Of a stretch of 64,000 nucleotides of DNA, positions 42,291 to 51,556 are shown one piece after another. A program made the position numbers and the translations under genes. Under the pieces are notes generated by a model, which had not been told where the DNA came from, did not search any database, and saw nothing but the letters and a program-made list of their open reading frames with translations. Position 1 is the first letter of the stretch. Each line of letters starts with the position of its first letter. Source of the DNA: Methylobacterium sp. WL119 (GTDB lineage: Bacteria > Pseudomonadota > Alphaproteobacteria > Rhizobiales > Beijerinckiaceae); the NCBI RefSeq assembly GCF_008039875.1, contig NZ_VRUU01000012.1:1-64000 (forward strand), read 5' to 3'.

Positions 42291-43082
42291 ATGGCGAGAC
42301 AGGACAAACGCGCGCGGCTGAAATCGATCGTCACGGACGGGACGATGGCGATCCCGGAGGTCGAGGGAGAGTGGCACCACGACCCCTATCGGACCCTCTG
42401 GGTCGAGGTCTCGAACCTCAAGATGGGTCAGGCCGTCTCCACGGACTACGGGACCATCAGCCGGACACCCCAGCTGTCCGGGATGGCCGCGATCCGGAGG
42501 GACACCGTCCGGCTCGCGGGATGGGGCGACACGTGCCGGGTCCTGCCCGTGACGATCCGGCCCGCCATCCCCCAGGAGGACGGCAACGGCTACACCCCGT
42601 TCACCGGCGTGCTCGGCTTCATCGCCGGTGACCGGGAGTTCAAGAGCGAGGACGCCTGGTTCCTGGAGTGCTGGATCCCCGAGATGGACATGGCCGCGAT
42701 GCTCGCGGCCTACCGCGCTGGCGAGATGCCGTCGTTCCACCTCGGCGTGAAGCTCGATCTCTGGATCACGAAGGGCGACGAGCACACGCCGCCCGGCTAC
42801 GGCGTCACTTGGTATCTGGCTCCCCATGCGGACAACGCGAGCGAGAGCCCAGAGGTGGCCCGCGGCACCGTCCGCCATCTCAGCTGGAGCGACGCGCCGC
42901 AGCCGAAGGTCGACGAGGATGATGGGGTGCCGGAACAGGGGCCGCCGCCTCAGGCTCCCGCGGATCCCGTCCCCAACCTGGATGCCGCCAATCTGACCGC
43001 AGCGATCGACCGCCTGCGTTCCACCGTTCTGCAGGTCGGCCTCGGCATCGCGGTCGCCCTGGTGGTCAGCTGGTTCGTCTGA
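42291..43082 (+). CDS. Unknown protein with C-terminal membrane anchor
   Basis: Predicted 263-residue protein. Residues 1-190 form a soluble domain (YRTLWVEVSNLKMGQAVSTD, then FIAGDREFKSEDAWFLECWI, later WITKGDEHTPPGYGVTWYLA). A Pro-rich linker follows (EQGPPPQAPADPVP). The last 18 residues are a hydrophobic helix (LQVGLGIAVALVVSWFV) ending at the stop, a tail-anchor arrangement. No family is recognised. It is the largest gene of the plus-strand run and starts at ATG 42291. Confidence 0.6.
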   Translation: MARQDKRARLKSIVTDGTMAIPEVEGEWHHDPYRTLWVEVSNLKMGQAVSTDYGTISRTPQLSGMAAIRRDTVRLAGWGDTCRVLPVTIRPAIPQEDGNGYTPFTGVLGFIAGDREFKSEDAWFLECWIPEMDMAAMLAAYRAGEMPSFHLGVKLDLWITKGDEHTPPGYGVTWYLAPHADNASESPEVARGTVRHLSWSDAPQPKVDEDDGVPEQGPPPQAPADPVPNLDAANLTAAIDRLRSTVLQVGLGIAVALVVSWFV

Positions 43083-43146
43083 CCGAGGGCCGAAACGTCG
43101 CGTCCAGGGATCGACTCCCGCACCAATTTGTTCTCCATTCGTTCTC

Positions 43147-43380
43147 ATGTGCGAATCAATGGAGGTGCTCGTGGACGAAATGGAGCGGGCGTACATGGAG
43201 GCCGCCGACGGCGACGCGAGGGACGCCCTGAGGAGGGCGCTCGGCGATGCCCTGACGGAGATGGCCGAGATCTCGGGGCAGGTCAGCCGCGGCTTCGTGC
43301 GGGCGCAGCGGCCGGCGGACCTGGCAAGGAAGCTCGGTCCGGAGCGCCGGGCCCGCGAGGCCGGCCGCTCCGCCGGCTGA
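43147..43380 (+). CDS. Small helical island protein
   Basis: Predicted 77-residue protein made of amphipathic helices (LVDEMERAYMEAADGDARDA, then LRRALGDALTEMAEISGQVS) and a basic end. Not recognised. ATG at 43147; an internal ATG four codons on is also possible. Confidence 0.45.
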   Translation: MCESMEVLVDEMERAYMEAADGDARDALRRALGDALTEMAEISGQVSRGFVRAQRPADLARKLGPERRAREAGRSAG

Positions 43381-43414
43381 CGGGCGGTTAACGGCTCGCC
43401 CGCATCATGCGGGC

Positions 43415-43876
43415 ATGTCCGACGTCAAACCCGAACCCGTCATCGAGACCTTCACCCGGGTCGACGCGCCCCCCGGCGAGATCGTGTTCACGCCCCTGCC
43501 GGTCGGCGAGCTCGCCGGGCACGCGCTGTTCCTGGCGTCCCAGCTGTCGAACGTGAACCGGAAGCGCGTGGCCAAGGAGGCCTGCGCGGCCTGGATCGCA
43601 ACGTCGGATTGGTTCAGGCAGCAGACGCCGGACGCCCTCGTGGTGTGGTTCAAGCCCGGCCCCCCCGGGTACGACGGCGTGTACCTGACGCCCGAGAAGG
43701 GGGCCAAGAAGCTCAAGCCCGCCCCGGCCGTCATCCTGCTGCGCGACGGGGCCTACCGTCTCCTCGACAAGCGGGAGATCGCGGCCGCGGTCGGGCCGCT
43801 GCTGGAAGCCCAACCCGAGATCCTCGCGCCGCCGGATCCGGAGGACGCGAAGTATCTCGGCCGGCTCGCCCCCTGA
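43415..43876 (+). CDS. Unknown island protein
   Basis: Predicted 153-residue soluble protein. It has a mixed alpha/beta pattern (EIVFTPLPVGELAGHALFLA, then ATSDWFRQQTPDALVVWFKP, then KLKPAPAVILLRDGAYRLLD). No family recognised. It is the last gene of the island before the tRNA; the remaining 336 bp to the tRNA hold no gene. Confidence 0.5.
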   Translation: MSDVKPEPVIETFTRVDAPPGEIVFTPLPVGELAGHALFLASQLSNVNRKRVAKEACAAWIATSDWFRQQTPDALVVWFKPGPPGYDGVYLTPEKGAKKLKPAPAVILLRDGAYRLLDKREIAAAVGPLLEAQPEILAPPDPEDAKYLGRLAP

Positions 43877-44212
43877 CGCAGGATTTAGCCGCCCGCGGGA
43901 ATCCGGGTGGCCGGCGCTGAAATCCCTCGATCGGCTAAAAACCGTCTATGTGCGACAGCGCACACGAGGTCGGAAATTCCTGGCTTGGGACTGTCCACGG
44001 CGCGTGAGAGCGTCGGCCTGCAACCGAATGGCCGGTCCCGTTTCAATCGGGGCCTGCGATCGCCTTCCACCCTGCCGGGGGTCTCCCGGGCGGGGTTTTC
44101 GCACGTTTCGGGACCAATAACGGGACCAGGGGGCCAGGAACGCAAAAGGCCACCCGAAGGTGGCCTCTGCTAACGCGCTGTAATCGCGTTCTGATCTGTC
44201 CGAGTGAATTGG
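43877..44212. other. Gene-free border between island and tRNA-Gly
   Basis: No reading frame with natural composition on either strand. It contains a short direct repeat, GGGACCA at 44110 and 44122, and the tRNA terminator at 44147. It is the likely place for an attachment site, but no second copy of the tRNA 3' end is visible at the other side of the island. Confidence 0.5.
44144..44166 (-). terminator. Intrinsic terminator of tRNA-Gly
   Basis: On the minus strand: AGGCCACC, a TTCG tetraloop, GGTGGCCT, then TTT. Eight-base-pair stem, 47 bp past the tRNA 3' end. Confidence 0.8.
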
Positions 44213-44284
44213 AGCGGGCGAAGGGATTCGAACCCTCGACCCCAACCTTGGCAAGGTTGTGCTCTACCCCTGAGCTACACCCGC
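44213..44284 (-). tRNA. tRNA-Gly (GCC anticodon)
   Basis: Complete cloverleaf on the minus strand. The acceptor GCGGGTG pairs with CGCCCGC, with a T discriminator. The D arm is GCTC/GAGC, the anticodon stem CAACC/GGTTG has loop TTGCCAA (anticodon GCC), and the T arm is GAGGG/CCCTT around TTCGAAT (one G-T pair). CCA is not encoded. The gene marks the right-hand edge of the mobile island, whose genes lie on its 3' side. Confidence 0.95.
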
Positions 44285-44402
44285 TCACAATGCTGGCCCG
44301 CTGGAAACTCTCGTGCCCGGCGGCCCCGGCGGCGCTCTCTAAACACCATTCCAACCGGCGTTGCAAGCGCCGGCTGCGAGGATTTTTCGCGTCCGTCCGA
44401 TC

Positions 44403-44879
44403 TCACCAGAGATCGGCGGGCGGACGGCCGTCGCGGATCTCGCGCAGGCGTTCCACCGTCGCGCGGGTGGTCGCGTCCGGCAGGGCGTCGAGGGCGAAGA
44501 AGGCGCAGGCCGCGATCTCGCGGTCGGGCCGCTTCTCCCCGAGCACCGTGAAGGCCGGGGCGACGTAGAGGGCGACGTGGTCGCGCGGCGAGGCCGCGCG
44601 GTTGCGGTAGAAGCCGTGCAGGCGCAGCCCGACCGCGGGATCGACGGCGATCTCGGCTTCCTCGCGGAACTCGCGCGCCATCGCCTCCGGCGCGGTCTCG
44701 CCGCGCTCGACGCCGCCGCCCGGCAGCTGCCAGCCGCTGACGTAGGTGTGGCGCACGAGGCAGACCCGGCCCTGCGCGTCGAAGGCCGCGCCGCGGACGC
44801 CGAGCGTCATGCCGCGCGCCGCCAGCGCGCCGAGGTGGAACAGGCGGCGCGCCAGCGGCCGGTCGAGGAGCTTCGTCAT
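44403..44879 (-). CDS. Nudix hydrolase
   Basis: Pyrophosphohydrolase of 158 residues. The Nudix box is complete (GGGVERGETAPEAMAREFREE, about 54-74) in the correct beta-alpha-beta context (VCLVRHTYVSGWQLPG before it). The substrate is not predictable; the GWQLPGGGVERGE form is common in broad ADP-sugar or nucleotide-cleaning enzymes. It is 20 bp downstream of the FAH-family gene in the same direction. Confidence 0.88.
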   Translation of the reverse strand: MTKLLDRPLARRLFHLGALAARGMTLGVRGAAFDAQGRVCLVRHTYVSGWQLPGGGVERGETAPEAMAREFREEAEIAVDPAVGLRLHGFYRNRAASPRDHVALYVAPAFTVLGEKRPDREIAACAFFALDALPDATTRATVERLREIRDGRPPADLW

Positions 44880-44899
44880 CGGGGGAGCCGCGCAGCCGC

Positions 44900-45595
<696 letters not shown>

Positions 45596-45751
45596 GGCGT
45601 GCCTCGTGAGACAGGGGCGGGTCGTCGTTCGGGCATCGGGTGGACCGGGTGCCCGCTGCGGCTAGTCTTAGGCCACCGACCGGTCCATGCCAGCCCGCAG
45701 CGTTTGCATCGCGGCCGCGTCCGCGAGAGAATCCCTGCCGAAGAACCGATC

Positions 45752-47215
45752 ATGACCGAACCCACCCTCGCCCCGGCCCCGTCCTCCGACACCCTCCTCG
45801 AAGCCCTGCGCGCGCGCCTCGGGGCCGCCCATGTTCTGACCGACCCGTCCGACCTCGCCCCGTATCTCGTTGAGTCCCGAAAACTCTACCGCGGCTCGGC
45901 GCTCGCCGCCGTTCGGCCGGGCTCGACCGAGGAGGTCGCCTTCGTGGTCGAGGCCTGCGCGGCGGCGGGCGTCGCGGTGGTGGCGCAGGGCGGCAACACC
46001 GGGCTCGTCGGCGGCGGCGTTCCGCATGGCGGCGTGGTGCTGTCGCTCGCGCGGATGAACCGCGTTCTCGCGCTCGATCCGGTGAACGCCAGCATCGTGG
46101 TCGAGGCCGGCGCGATCCTCGCCGAGGTGCAGGACGCGGCCGACGCCGCCGGGCTGCTGTTCCCGCTCTCCTACGCCTCGCGCGGATCGGCGCGGATCGG
46201 CGGCGCGCTGGCGTGCAATTCCGGCGGGATCGCGGTGCTGGCCTACGGCAACGCCCGCGACCTCGTCCTCGGGCTCGAGGTGGTGCTCGCCGACGGCCGG
46301 GTGTGGAACGGCCTCAAGGCTCTGCGCAAGAACAACGCCGGATACGACCTCAAGCACCTGTTCGTCGGCTCGGAAGGCACCCTCGGCATCATCACCAAGG
46401 CGGTGCTGAAGCTCTTCCCGAAGCCCGCCTCGCGCACGGTCGGGTTTGTCGGGCTGCCCTCGGCCCGCGTGGCGCTCGACCTGTTCGCGCGCCTGCGCAG
46501 GCGCGCCGACCGGGACCTCACCGCCTTCGAGTTCATCCCGCCGGTCGGGCTCGACATGGTGCTGCGGCACATGCCCGGCACGGTCCGCCCGCTCGCGGGC
46601 GAGCACGGCGCCTACGCCCTGATCGAGCTCGCCTCCGCCCGGCCCGACGCCGACACCCGGGCCGAGCTCGAGGCGGCGCTCTCCGAGGCGATCGAGGACG
46701 GGCTCGTGGAGGATGCAACGCTCGGGGCGAGCGAGGCGCAGAACCTCGCGCTCTGGGCCTTGCGTGAGCATCTCTCGGATGCGCAGGGCTACGAGGGCGG
46801 CTCGATCAAGCACGACGTGTCGGTGCCCCTGTCGCGGCTCGCCGACTTCGTCGAGCAGGCGAGCGCGGCCTGCGAGGCGGCGATGCCGGGCCTGCGGGTC
46901 TGCGCCTTCGGCCATGTCGGCGACGGCAACATGCACTTCAACCTGAGCCAGCCGGTCGGCATGGACAAGGCCGCGTTCCTCGGCACCTGGGCGGACTTCA
47001 ACCGCATCGTCCACGACATCGTGACCGCGATGGACGGCTCGATCGCCGCCGAGCACGGCGTCGGCCTGATCAAGCGCGACGAGCTGCAGCACTACGCCGA
47101 CCCGGTCGCCCTCGACTTGATGCGCGCGATCAAGGCCGGGCTCGACCCGCAGGACCGGCTCAACCCGGGCAAGGTCGTCGCTCTCTCCGACGATCCGCAG
47201 CCCGCCCTGCCCTGA
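45752..47215 (+). CDS. FAD-linked oxidase (GlcD / D-2-hydroxyacid dehydrogenase family)
   Basis: Flavoprotein of 487 residues. The PCMH-type FAD-binding domain (about 40-220) has VVAQGGNTGLVGGGVPHGG and CNSGGIAVLAYGNARDLVLG. The C-terminal domain carries the metal- and substrate-binding FGHVGDGNMHFN and AEHGVGLIKRDEL. The family oxidises D-lactate, glycolate or D-2-hydroxyglutarate. Length and the GDGNMHFN form favour a D-2-hydroxyglutarate or D-lactate dehydrogenase. ATG at 45752 lies well inside a longer open frame whose start part is a shadow of the FAH gene. Confidence 0.87.
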   Translation: MTEPTLAPAPSSDTLLEALRARLGAAHVLTDPSDLAPYLVESRKLYRGSALAAVRPGSTEEVAFVVEACAAAGVAVVAQGGNTGLVGGGVPHGGVVLSLARMNRVLALDPVNASIVVEAGAILAEVQDAADAAGLLFPLSYASRGSARIGGALACNSGGIAVLAYGNARDLVLGLEVVLADGRVWNGLKALRKNNAGYDLKHLFVGSEGTLGIITKAVLKLFPKPASRTVGFVGLPSARVALDLFARLRRRADRDLTAFEFIPPVGLDMVLRHMPGTVRPLAGEHGAYALIELASARPDADTRAELEAALSEAIEDGLVEDATLGASEAQNLALWALREHLSDAQGYEGGSIKHDVSVPLSRLADFVEQASAACEAAMPGLRVCAFGHVGDGNMHFNLSQPVGMDKAAFLGTWADFNRIVHDIVTAMDGSIAAEHGVGLIKRDELQHYADPVALDLMRAIKAGLDPQDRLNPGKVVALSDDPQPALP

Positions 47216-47536
47216 GCCGACCGCCGCGGAGTGCCGAGCCGGCTGGATTTCGATTGTGCGACGCACCATGTCTTGCCATGATGCGATGACGCATCGCGCC
47301 ATAAATCGGCTCTCCGGCCGGTCCAAGGTTCGAATCGCGACCGGTCGGGAGAAGACCGGGAGCGTGCGGGTTTCCCTGCGTTAGTGGGGCGTTAACGGCT
47401 GAGGTTGCGTTTTATCGTCAACCCCGGTCGCGGCGCCCGGCGCCAGGGTCCGGCACTTGCTTGGGTCCCCGCCTGCCTTCGCAGTCGCGAAGGCGACGGC
47501 CGGCTCGCGACGAGACGTTTCAAGGAGACCATCGAG
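47216..47536. other. Intergenic region with a short palindrome
   Basis: Gap before the DUF2218 gene. It contains GCGATG-ACG-CATCGC (47283-47297), a perfect 6-bp inverted repeat that may be an operator. Otherwise nothing recognisable. Confidence 0.4.
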
Positions 47537-47830
47537 ATGCCCACCTCTCAGGCCCGCGTGCAGACCGCCGAGGCGAGCCGCTACCTGCAGCAGCTCTGCC
47601 GCCACTGGAGCCACAAGTTCCCGGTTTCGGCGACCCCCGAGCACGGCACCGTGCCGTTCAGCGAGGACCGCGTCTGCACCTTCGACGCCGAGCCCGACGC
47701 CCTGCTGATGCGGATCGCCACGTCCGATCCCGCCGGGCTGACCCGCCTGGAGAACGTCGTCTCCGACCACCTGATGCGCTTCGCCTTCCGCGAGAGCCTC
47801 GGCGAGATCACCTGGTCCCGCGCCGCTTGA
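47537..47830 (+). CDS. DUF2218 protein
   Basis: Small protein of 97 residues. The family hallmarks are YLQQLCRHWSHKFPV (about 15-29), the CTFDAEPDALLMRI strand, and a C-terminal RLENVVSDHLMRFAFRE helix. DUF2218 proteins are often near iron-siderophore genes, but no function is established. AAGGAG lies upstream of the ATG. Confidence 0.88.
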   Translation: MPTSQARVQTAEASRYLQQLCRHWSHKFPVSATPEHGTVPFSEDRVCTFDAEPDALLMRIATSDPAGLTRLENVVSDHLMRFAFRESLGEITWSRAA

Positions 47831-47888
47831 CTCGATGGACCCCGCACCGATCTTGCACCACAGGATCGGACGTTTCGAAGGGGTCGCG

Positions 47889-49151
47889 ATGAACGCGCAT
47901 GCTGAGCCGCCGGTCGCGAGGTCGGCGCACGAGGAGCGGCTCGACCGGCTCGCGAAGGTTGCGGTCCGGGTCGGGCTCAACCTCCAGGCCGGGCAGGAGC
48001 TTGTCCTGACCGCGCCCCTCGACGCGCTGCCGCTGGCGCGTGCCATCACCGCCGAGGCCTACCGCGCCGGGGCGTCGCTGGTGACAACCCTGCTCGGCGA
48101 CGACGCCGCGACGCTCGCGCGCTTCGCCCACGCCTCGGACGCGGCCTTCGATACCGCCGCCGGGTGGCTCTATGCGGGCATGGCGGAGGCCTACCGCAAC
48201 GGCGCCGCCCGCCTCGCGATCAGCGGCGACGACCCGTCGCTGCTGTCGGCCCAGGATCCGGAGAAGGTCGCCCGCGCCAACCGGTCGCGCTCCAAAGCCT
48301 ACGTGCCGGCGCTCGAGTTGATCGCCAACTTCGCCACGAACTGGACCATCGTCTCGGCCGCGACCCCGGCCTGGGCCCGCACGGTGTTCCCCGACCTCCC
48401 CGAGGCGGAGGCGGTCGCCAAGCTCTGGGATGCGGTGTTCGCCGCCTCCCGCGTCGACGGCCCCGATCCGGTCGCCGCCTGGGCCGCGCACAACGCCCAC
48501 CTCCACGCGCGCAAGGACAGGCTGAACGGACACCGCTTCTCGGCGATCCGCTTCCGGGGGCCGGGCACCGACCTCACCGTAGGCCTCGCCGACGACCACG
48601 AATGGTGCGGCGGCGCGGCGACCTCGCGCAGCGGCATCACCTGCAACGCCAACATCCCGACCGAGGAGGTCTTCACCACGCCGCACAGGGCGCGGGTCGA
48701 GGGCCACGTCGCCAGCACCAAGCCGCTCTCGTACCAGGGTACGCTGATCGAGGGCATCCAGGTGCGGTTCTCGGAAGGCCGCATCGTCGAATCGGCCGCC
48801 ACCCGGGGCGCCGACGTGCTGGCCCGCGTCCTCGACACCGACGAGGGCGCCCGTCGCCTGGGCGAGGTCGCGCTGGTGCCGGCTTCCTCGGCGATCTCGG
48901 CATCGGGGCTGCTGTTCTACAACACGCTCTACGACGAGAACGCCGCGAGCCACATCGCCCTCGGCCAAGCCTACTCGAAGTGCTTCGTGGGCGGTGGCGC
49001 GGGCTTCTCGGAGGACGACCTCGCGGCACGCGGCGCCAACCGCAGCCTGATCCACATCGACTGGATGATCGGCTCGGCCGAGGTCGACGTGGACGGCATC
49101 GCCGCCGACGGGCAGTCCGTGCCGGTGATGCGCCGGGGCGAGTGGGTCTGA
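47889..49151 (+). CDS. M29-family aminopeptidase
   Basis: Metal-dependent aminopeptidase (AmpS/AmpT type) of 420 residues. Blocks seen are RLDRLAKVAVRVGLNLQAGQ, the metal-ligand stretch ANIPTEEVFTTPHR, GLLFYNTLYDENAASHIALG and the end RSLIHIDWMIGSAEVDVDG. These supply the Glu, His, Tyr and Asp ligands of the dinuclear site. The ATG at 47889 is preferred over an in-frame ATG at 47835 because family similarity begins soon after it and GGGG precedes it. Confidence 0.9.
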   Translation: MNAHAEPPVARSAHEERLDRLAKVAVRVGLNLQAGQELVLTAPLDALPLARAITAEAYRAGASLVTTLLGDDAATLARFAHASDAAFDTAAGWLYAGMAEAYRNGAARLAISGDDPSLLSAQDPEKVARANRSRSKAYVPALELIANFATNWTIVSAATPAWARTVFPDLPEAEAVAKLWDAVFAASRVDGPDPVAAWAAHNAHLHARKDRLNGHRFSAIRFRGPGTDLTVGLADDHEWCGGAATSRSGITCNANIPTEEVFTTPHRARVEGHVASTKPLSYQGTLIEGIQVRFSEGRIVESAATRGADVLARVLDTDEGARRLGEVALVPASSAISASGLLFYNTLYDENAASHIALGQAYSKCFVGGGAGFSEDDLAARGANRSLIHIDWMIGSAEVDVDGIAADGQSVPVMRRGEWV

Positions 49152-49215
49152 CGGCTGAGCCCGGTCCGTCACGCCGCGGGATGCACGGCCGAAAAAAACC
49201 GATTAAGACGGCGCC

Positions 49216-50499
49216 ATGGCAGGACATTCCCATCGCGACGCCCGCGGTCGCCCGCTCGTCGCCGTCACCGGTCTCGGCATCGTCTCCTCCCTCGGGCACG
49301 GCCAGGACGCGACCTGGACCGCCCTGACGCAGGGGCGATCCGGCATCCACGCGATCGCGCGCTTCCTGACGGACGGGCTGCGCACGCGCATCGCCGGCAC
49401 GGTCGACTTCCTCGACACCGATCCACTGGTCGCCCCCGCCCTCTCCGAGCGCTTCGCCCGCGTGGCGGCCGAGGAGGCGGTGACGCAGGCCGGCATCGGC
49501 GCGGCCGGAGACTTCCCGGGCGCCCTGTTCATCGCGGTGCCGCCGGTCGAGATGGAATGGCCGCAGCGCCAGGCCCTGGCGGAGGCCTGCGGCGGCGAAG
49601 GGCCGGTGACCTATGCCGGTCTCCAGCACGCGGCGGCCTCGCGCAAGTTCGACGCGTGGCACGACCTCTTCATCTTCGGGACGGTGGCCGACCGCATCGC
49701 CGACCGCTTCGGCACCAAGGGCTCGCCGATCTCGCTCTCCACCGCCTGCTCGTCGGGCGCCACCGCGATCCAGCTCGGCGTCGAGGCGATCCGGCGCGGC
49801 GAGATGACGGCGGCGCTCTGCATCGGCACCGACGGCTCGGTGAACCCGGAATCGCTGATCCGCTTCTCGCTGCTCTCGGCGCTGTCGACCCAGAACGACC
49901 CGCCGGAGACCGCCTCGAAGCCGTTCTCGAAGAATCGCGACGGCTTCGTCATGGGCGAGGGCGCGGCCGCGCTCGTGCTCGAGGACGCGGCCTCGGCCGT
50001 CGCGCGCGGCGCGACGATCCTCGGCTACGTGCTGGGCTGCGGCGAGAAGGGCGACGGCTTCCATCGCACCCGTTCCAGCCCCGACGGCGCGCCGATCATC
50101 GCGGCGATCCGCGCTAGCCTCGACGATGCCGGGATCGGGCCGGAGGCGGTCGACACGGTCAACGCCCACGGCACCTCGACGCCCGAGAACGACCGCATGG
50201 AGGCGATGGGCCTGATGGCGGTGTTCGGGGACGCCGCCGCGCGCATCCCGGTGACCTCGAACAAGTCGATGCTCGGCCACACGCTGACCGCCGCCGGGGC
50301 GATCGAGGCCGTGATCTCGCTGCTGACGATCCGGCACGGGCGCATCCCGCCGACGATCAACTACGCCGTGCCGGATCCGGCGATCCCGCTCGACATCGTC
50401 ACCGCGGCGCGCGACCTGCCCGTGGCGCGCGTCCTGTCGAACTCGTTCGGCTTCGGCGGCCAGAACACCTGCCTCGTGCTCGGGTCCGAGCCGGCATGA
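49216..50499 (+). CDS. Beta-ketoacyl-ACP synthase (FabF-type) of the lipid A VLCFA cluster
   Basis: Condensing enzyme of 427 residues that extends acyl-ACP by two carbons. Catalytic triad: Cys178 in STACSSG, His in NAHGTSTPEND, His in SNKSMLGHT. In rhizobia, specialised FabF proteins are encoded next to adhXL and lpxXL to build the very-long-chain acyl group of lipid A, and the same downstream order is seen here. The start is ATG at 49216. The stop overlaps the next SDR gene by 4 bp. Confidence 0.88.
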   Translation: MAGHSHRDARGRPLVAVTGLGIVSSLGHGQDATWTALTQGRSGIHAIARFLTDGLRTRIAGTVDFLDTDPLVAPALSERFARVAAEEAVTQAGIGAAGDFPGALFIAVPPVEMEWPQRQALAEACGGEGPVTYAGLQHAAASRKFDAWHDLFIFGTVADRIADRFGTKGSPISLSTACSSGATAIQLGVEAIRRGEMTAALCIGTDGSVNPESLIRFSLLSALSTQNDPPETASKPFSKNRDGFVMGEGAAALVLEDAASAVARGATILGYVLGCGEKGDGFHRTRSSPDGAPIIAAIRASLDDAGIGPEAVDTVNAHGTSTPENDRMEAMGLMAVFGDAAARIPVTSNKSMLGHTLTAAGAIEAVISLLTIRHGRIPPTINYAVPDPAIPLDIVTAARDLPVARVLSNSFGFGGQNTCLVLGSEPA

Positions 50500-51263
50500 G
50501 CGCGGCACCGACCGCGGCTCGCCGCATCCTCGTCACCGGCGGCGCCTCGGGCCTCGGCTCGGCGATCGTGCGGGCGATGGCGGCCGCCGGGCACGGCGTC
50601 GACTTCACCTTCCGCGCGTCGCAGGCGCCGGCCGAGGCCCTGCTCGCCGAGCTGCGCGACCGCCATCCCGACGCGGATTTCGAGGCGATCCCGCTGGATC
50701 TTGCCGACCGCGGCGCCCTCGACGCCTTCTGCGAGGCGGCGGAGGCGAAGAGCTATTACGGCTTCGTCCACAATGCCGGCCAATCCTACGACGCGCTCGC
50801 CGCGATGCTCGATCAGGAGCGCGCCGAGGCCCTGATGCAGGTGAACTTCTTCTCGCTGACGCGGATCGCCAAGAGCCTCGTGCGCGGGATGATCCGGGCG
50901 CGGGCCGGGCGCATCGTCGCGATCGGCTCGGTGGCGGCGCTGCGCGCCAACACCGGCAACGCGGCCTATGCGGCGACCAAGGGTGCGCTGATCGCCTATT
51001 GCCGCACCCTGGCGATCGAGTCGGCCAAGCGCGGCGTCACCGTCAACGTGATCGCCCCGGGCTTCGTCGACACCCCGATGATGGCCGGATACGCCGCCCA
51101 CCGCGCCGGCATGGAGCGCCAGATTCCCGCCGGCCGCTTCGCCGACCCGACGGAGGTGGCGGCGCTGGCCGCCTTCCTGATGGCGGATCCCGCCGCCTAC
51201 GTCACCGGCGCGGTCCTGCCCGTCGACGGCGGCCTGACGGCGATGATGGGCGTCCACCGCTGA
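50496..51263 (+). CDS. 3-oxoacyl-ACP reductase-like SDR (FabG-type)
   Basis: Short-chain dehydrogenase of 255 residues. The cofactor motif is TGGASGLG at 15-22, followed by HNAG near 92. The catalytic Ser lies in AIGSVAAL and Tyr-x3-Lys in YAATK; the sequence ends VTGAVLPVDGGLTAMMG. Coupling to the FabF-type gene (4-bp overlap) indicates that it reduces the 3-ketoacyl product in very-long-chain acyl synthesis. Confidence 0.87.
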   Translation: MSAAPTAARRILVTGGASGLGSAIVRAMAAAGHGVDFTFRASQAPAEALLAELRDRHPDADFEAIPLDLADRGALDAFCEAAEAKSYYGFVHNAGQSYDALAAMLDQERAEALMQVNFFSLTRIAKSLVRGMIRARAGRIVAIGSVAALRANTGNAAYAATKGALIAYCRTLAIESAKRGVTVNVIAPGFVDTPMMAGYAAHRAGMERQIPAGRFADPTEVAALAAFLMADPAAYVTGAVLPVDGGLTAMMGVHR

Positions 51264-51265
51264 TC

Positions 51266-51556
51266 ATGCGCGCCTCGCTCCTCGTCCGTCCGGCCCTCGC
51301 CGGCCTGCTGCTTCACGTCGGCACCGGTGCGGTGTGCGCCGATCCGGTCCCGTACCGCGTCGACGGCCTGCCGCGCGGCGAGACGCTGAGCATCCGCGCC
51401 GAGCCCGACCCGGCGGCCGAGGTGGTCGGCGAGATCCGCGCCCGCGCGCTCGTCGTCGGCTGCACCAACGACACGCCGAGCCGCACGACGTGGTGCCGGG
51501 TCAAGGTCGGCCGGGTCGTGGGCTGGGCGCGGCGGCGCTACCTCGCGCCGGAATGA
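51266..51556 (+). CDS. Exported bacterial SH3 domain protein
   Basis: Predicted 96-residue protein: a signal peptide (LAGLLLHVGTGAVCADP) and one SH3-like barrel (LSIRAEPDPAAEVVGEIRAR, then GRVVGWARRRYLAPE). Such domains bind peptidoglycan or partner proteins in the periplasm. It starts 2 bp after the SDR stop, so it is in the same transcript, although its role in acyl synthesis is unclear. Confidence 0.78.
   Translation: MRASLLVRPALAGLLLHVGTGAVCADPVPYRVDGLPRGETLSIRAEPDPAAEVVGEIRARALVVGCTNDTPSRTTWCRVKVGRVVGWARRRYLAPE

Noticed and set aside
43877..44150. Integrase remnant next to tRNA-Gly
   Set aside because: All six frames were read by eye for the Arg...His-x-x-Arg...Tyr pattern; none was found.
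45668..47326. 552-codon open frame opposite the FAD-linked oxidase
   Set aside because: Antisense shadow; no motif, and the plus-strand protein has complete FAD and metal motifs.
47319..47345. Possible tRNA T-arm (GGTTCGAATCGCGACC)
   Set aside because: Only a GGTTCGAATC-like string; no acceptor or anticodon arm can be folded around it.
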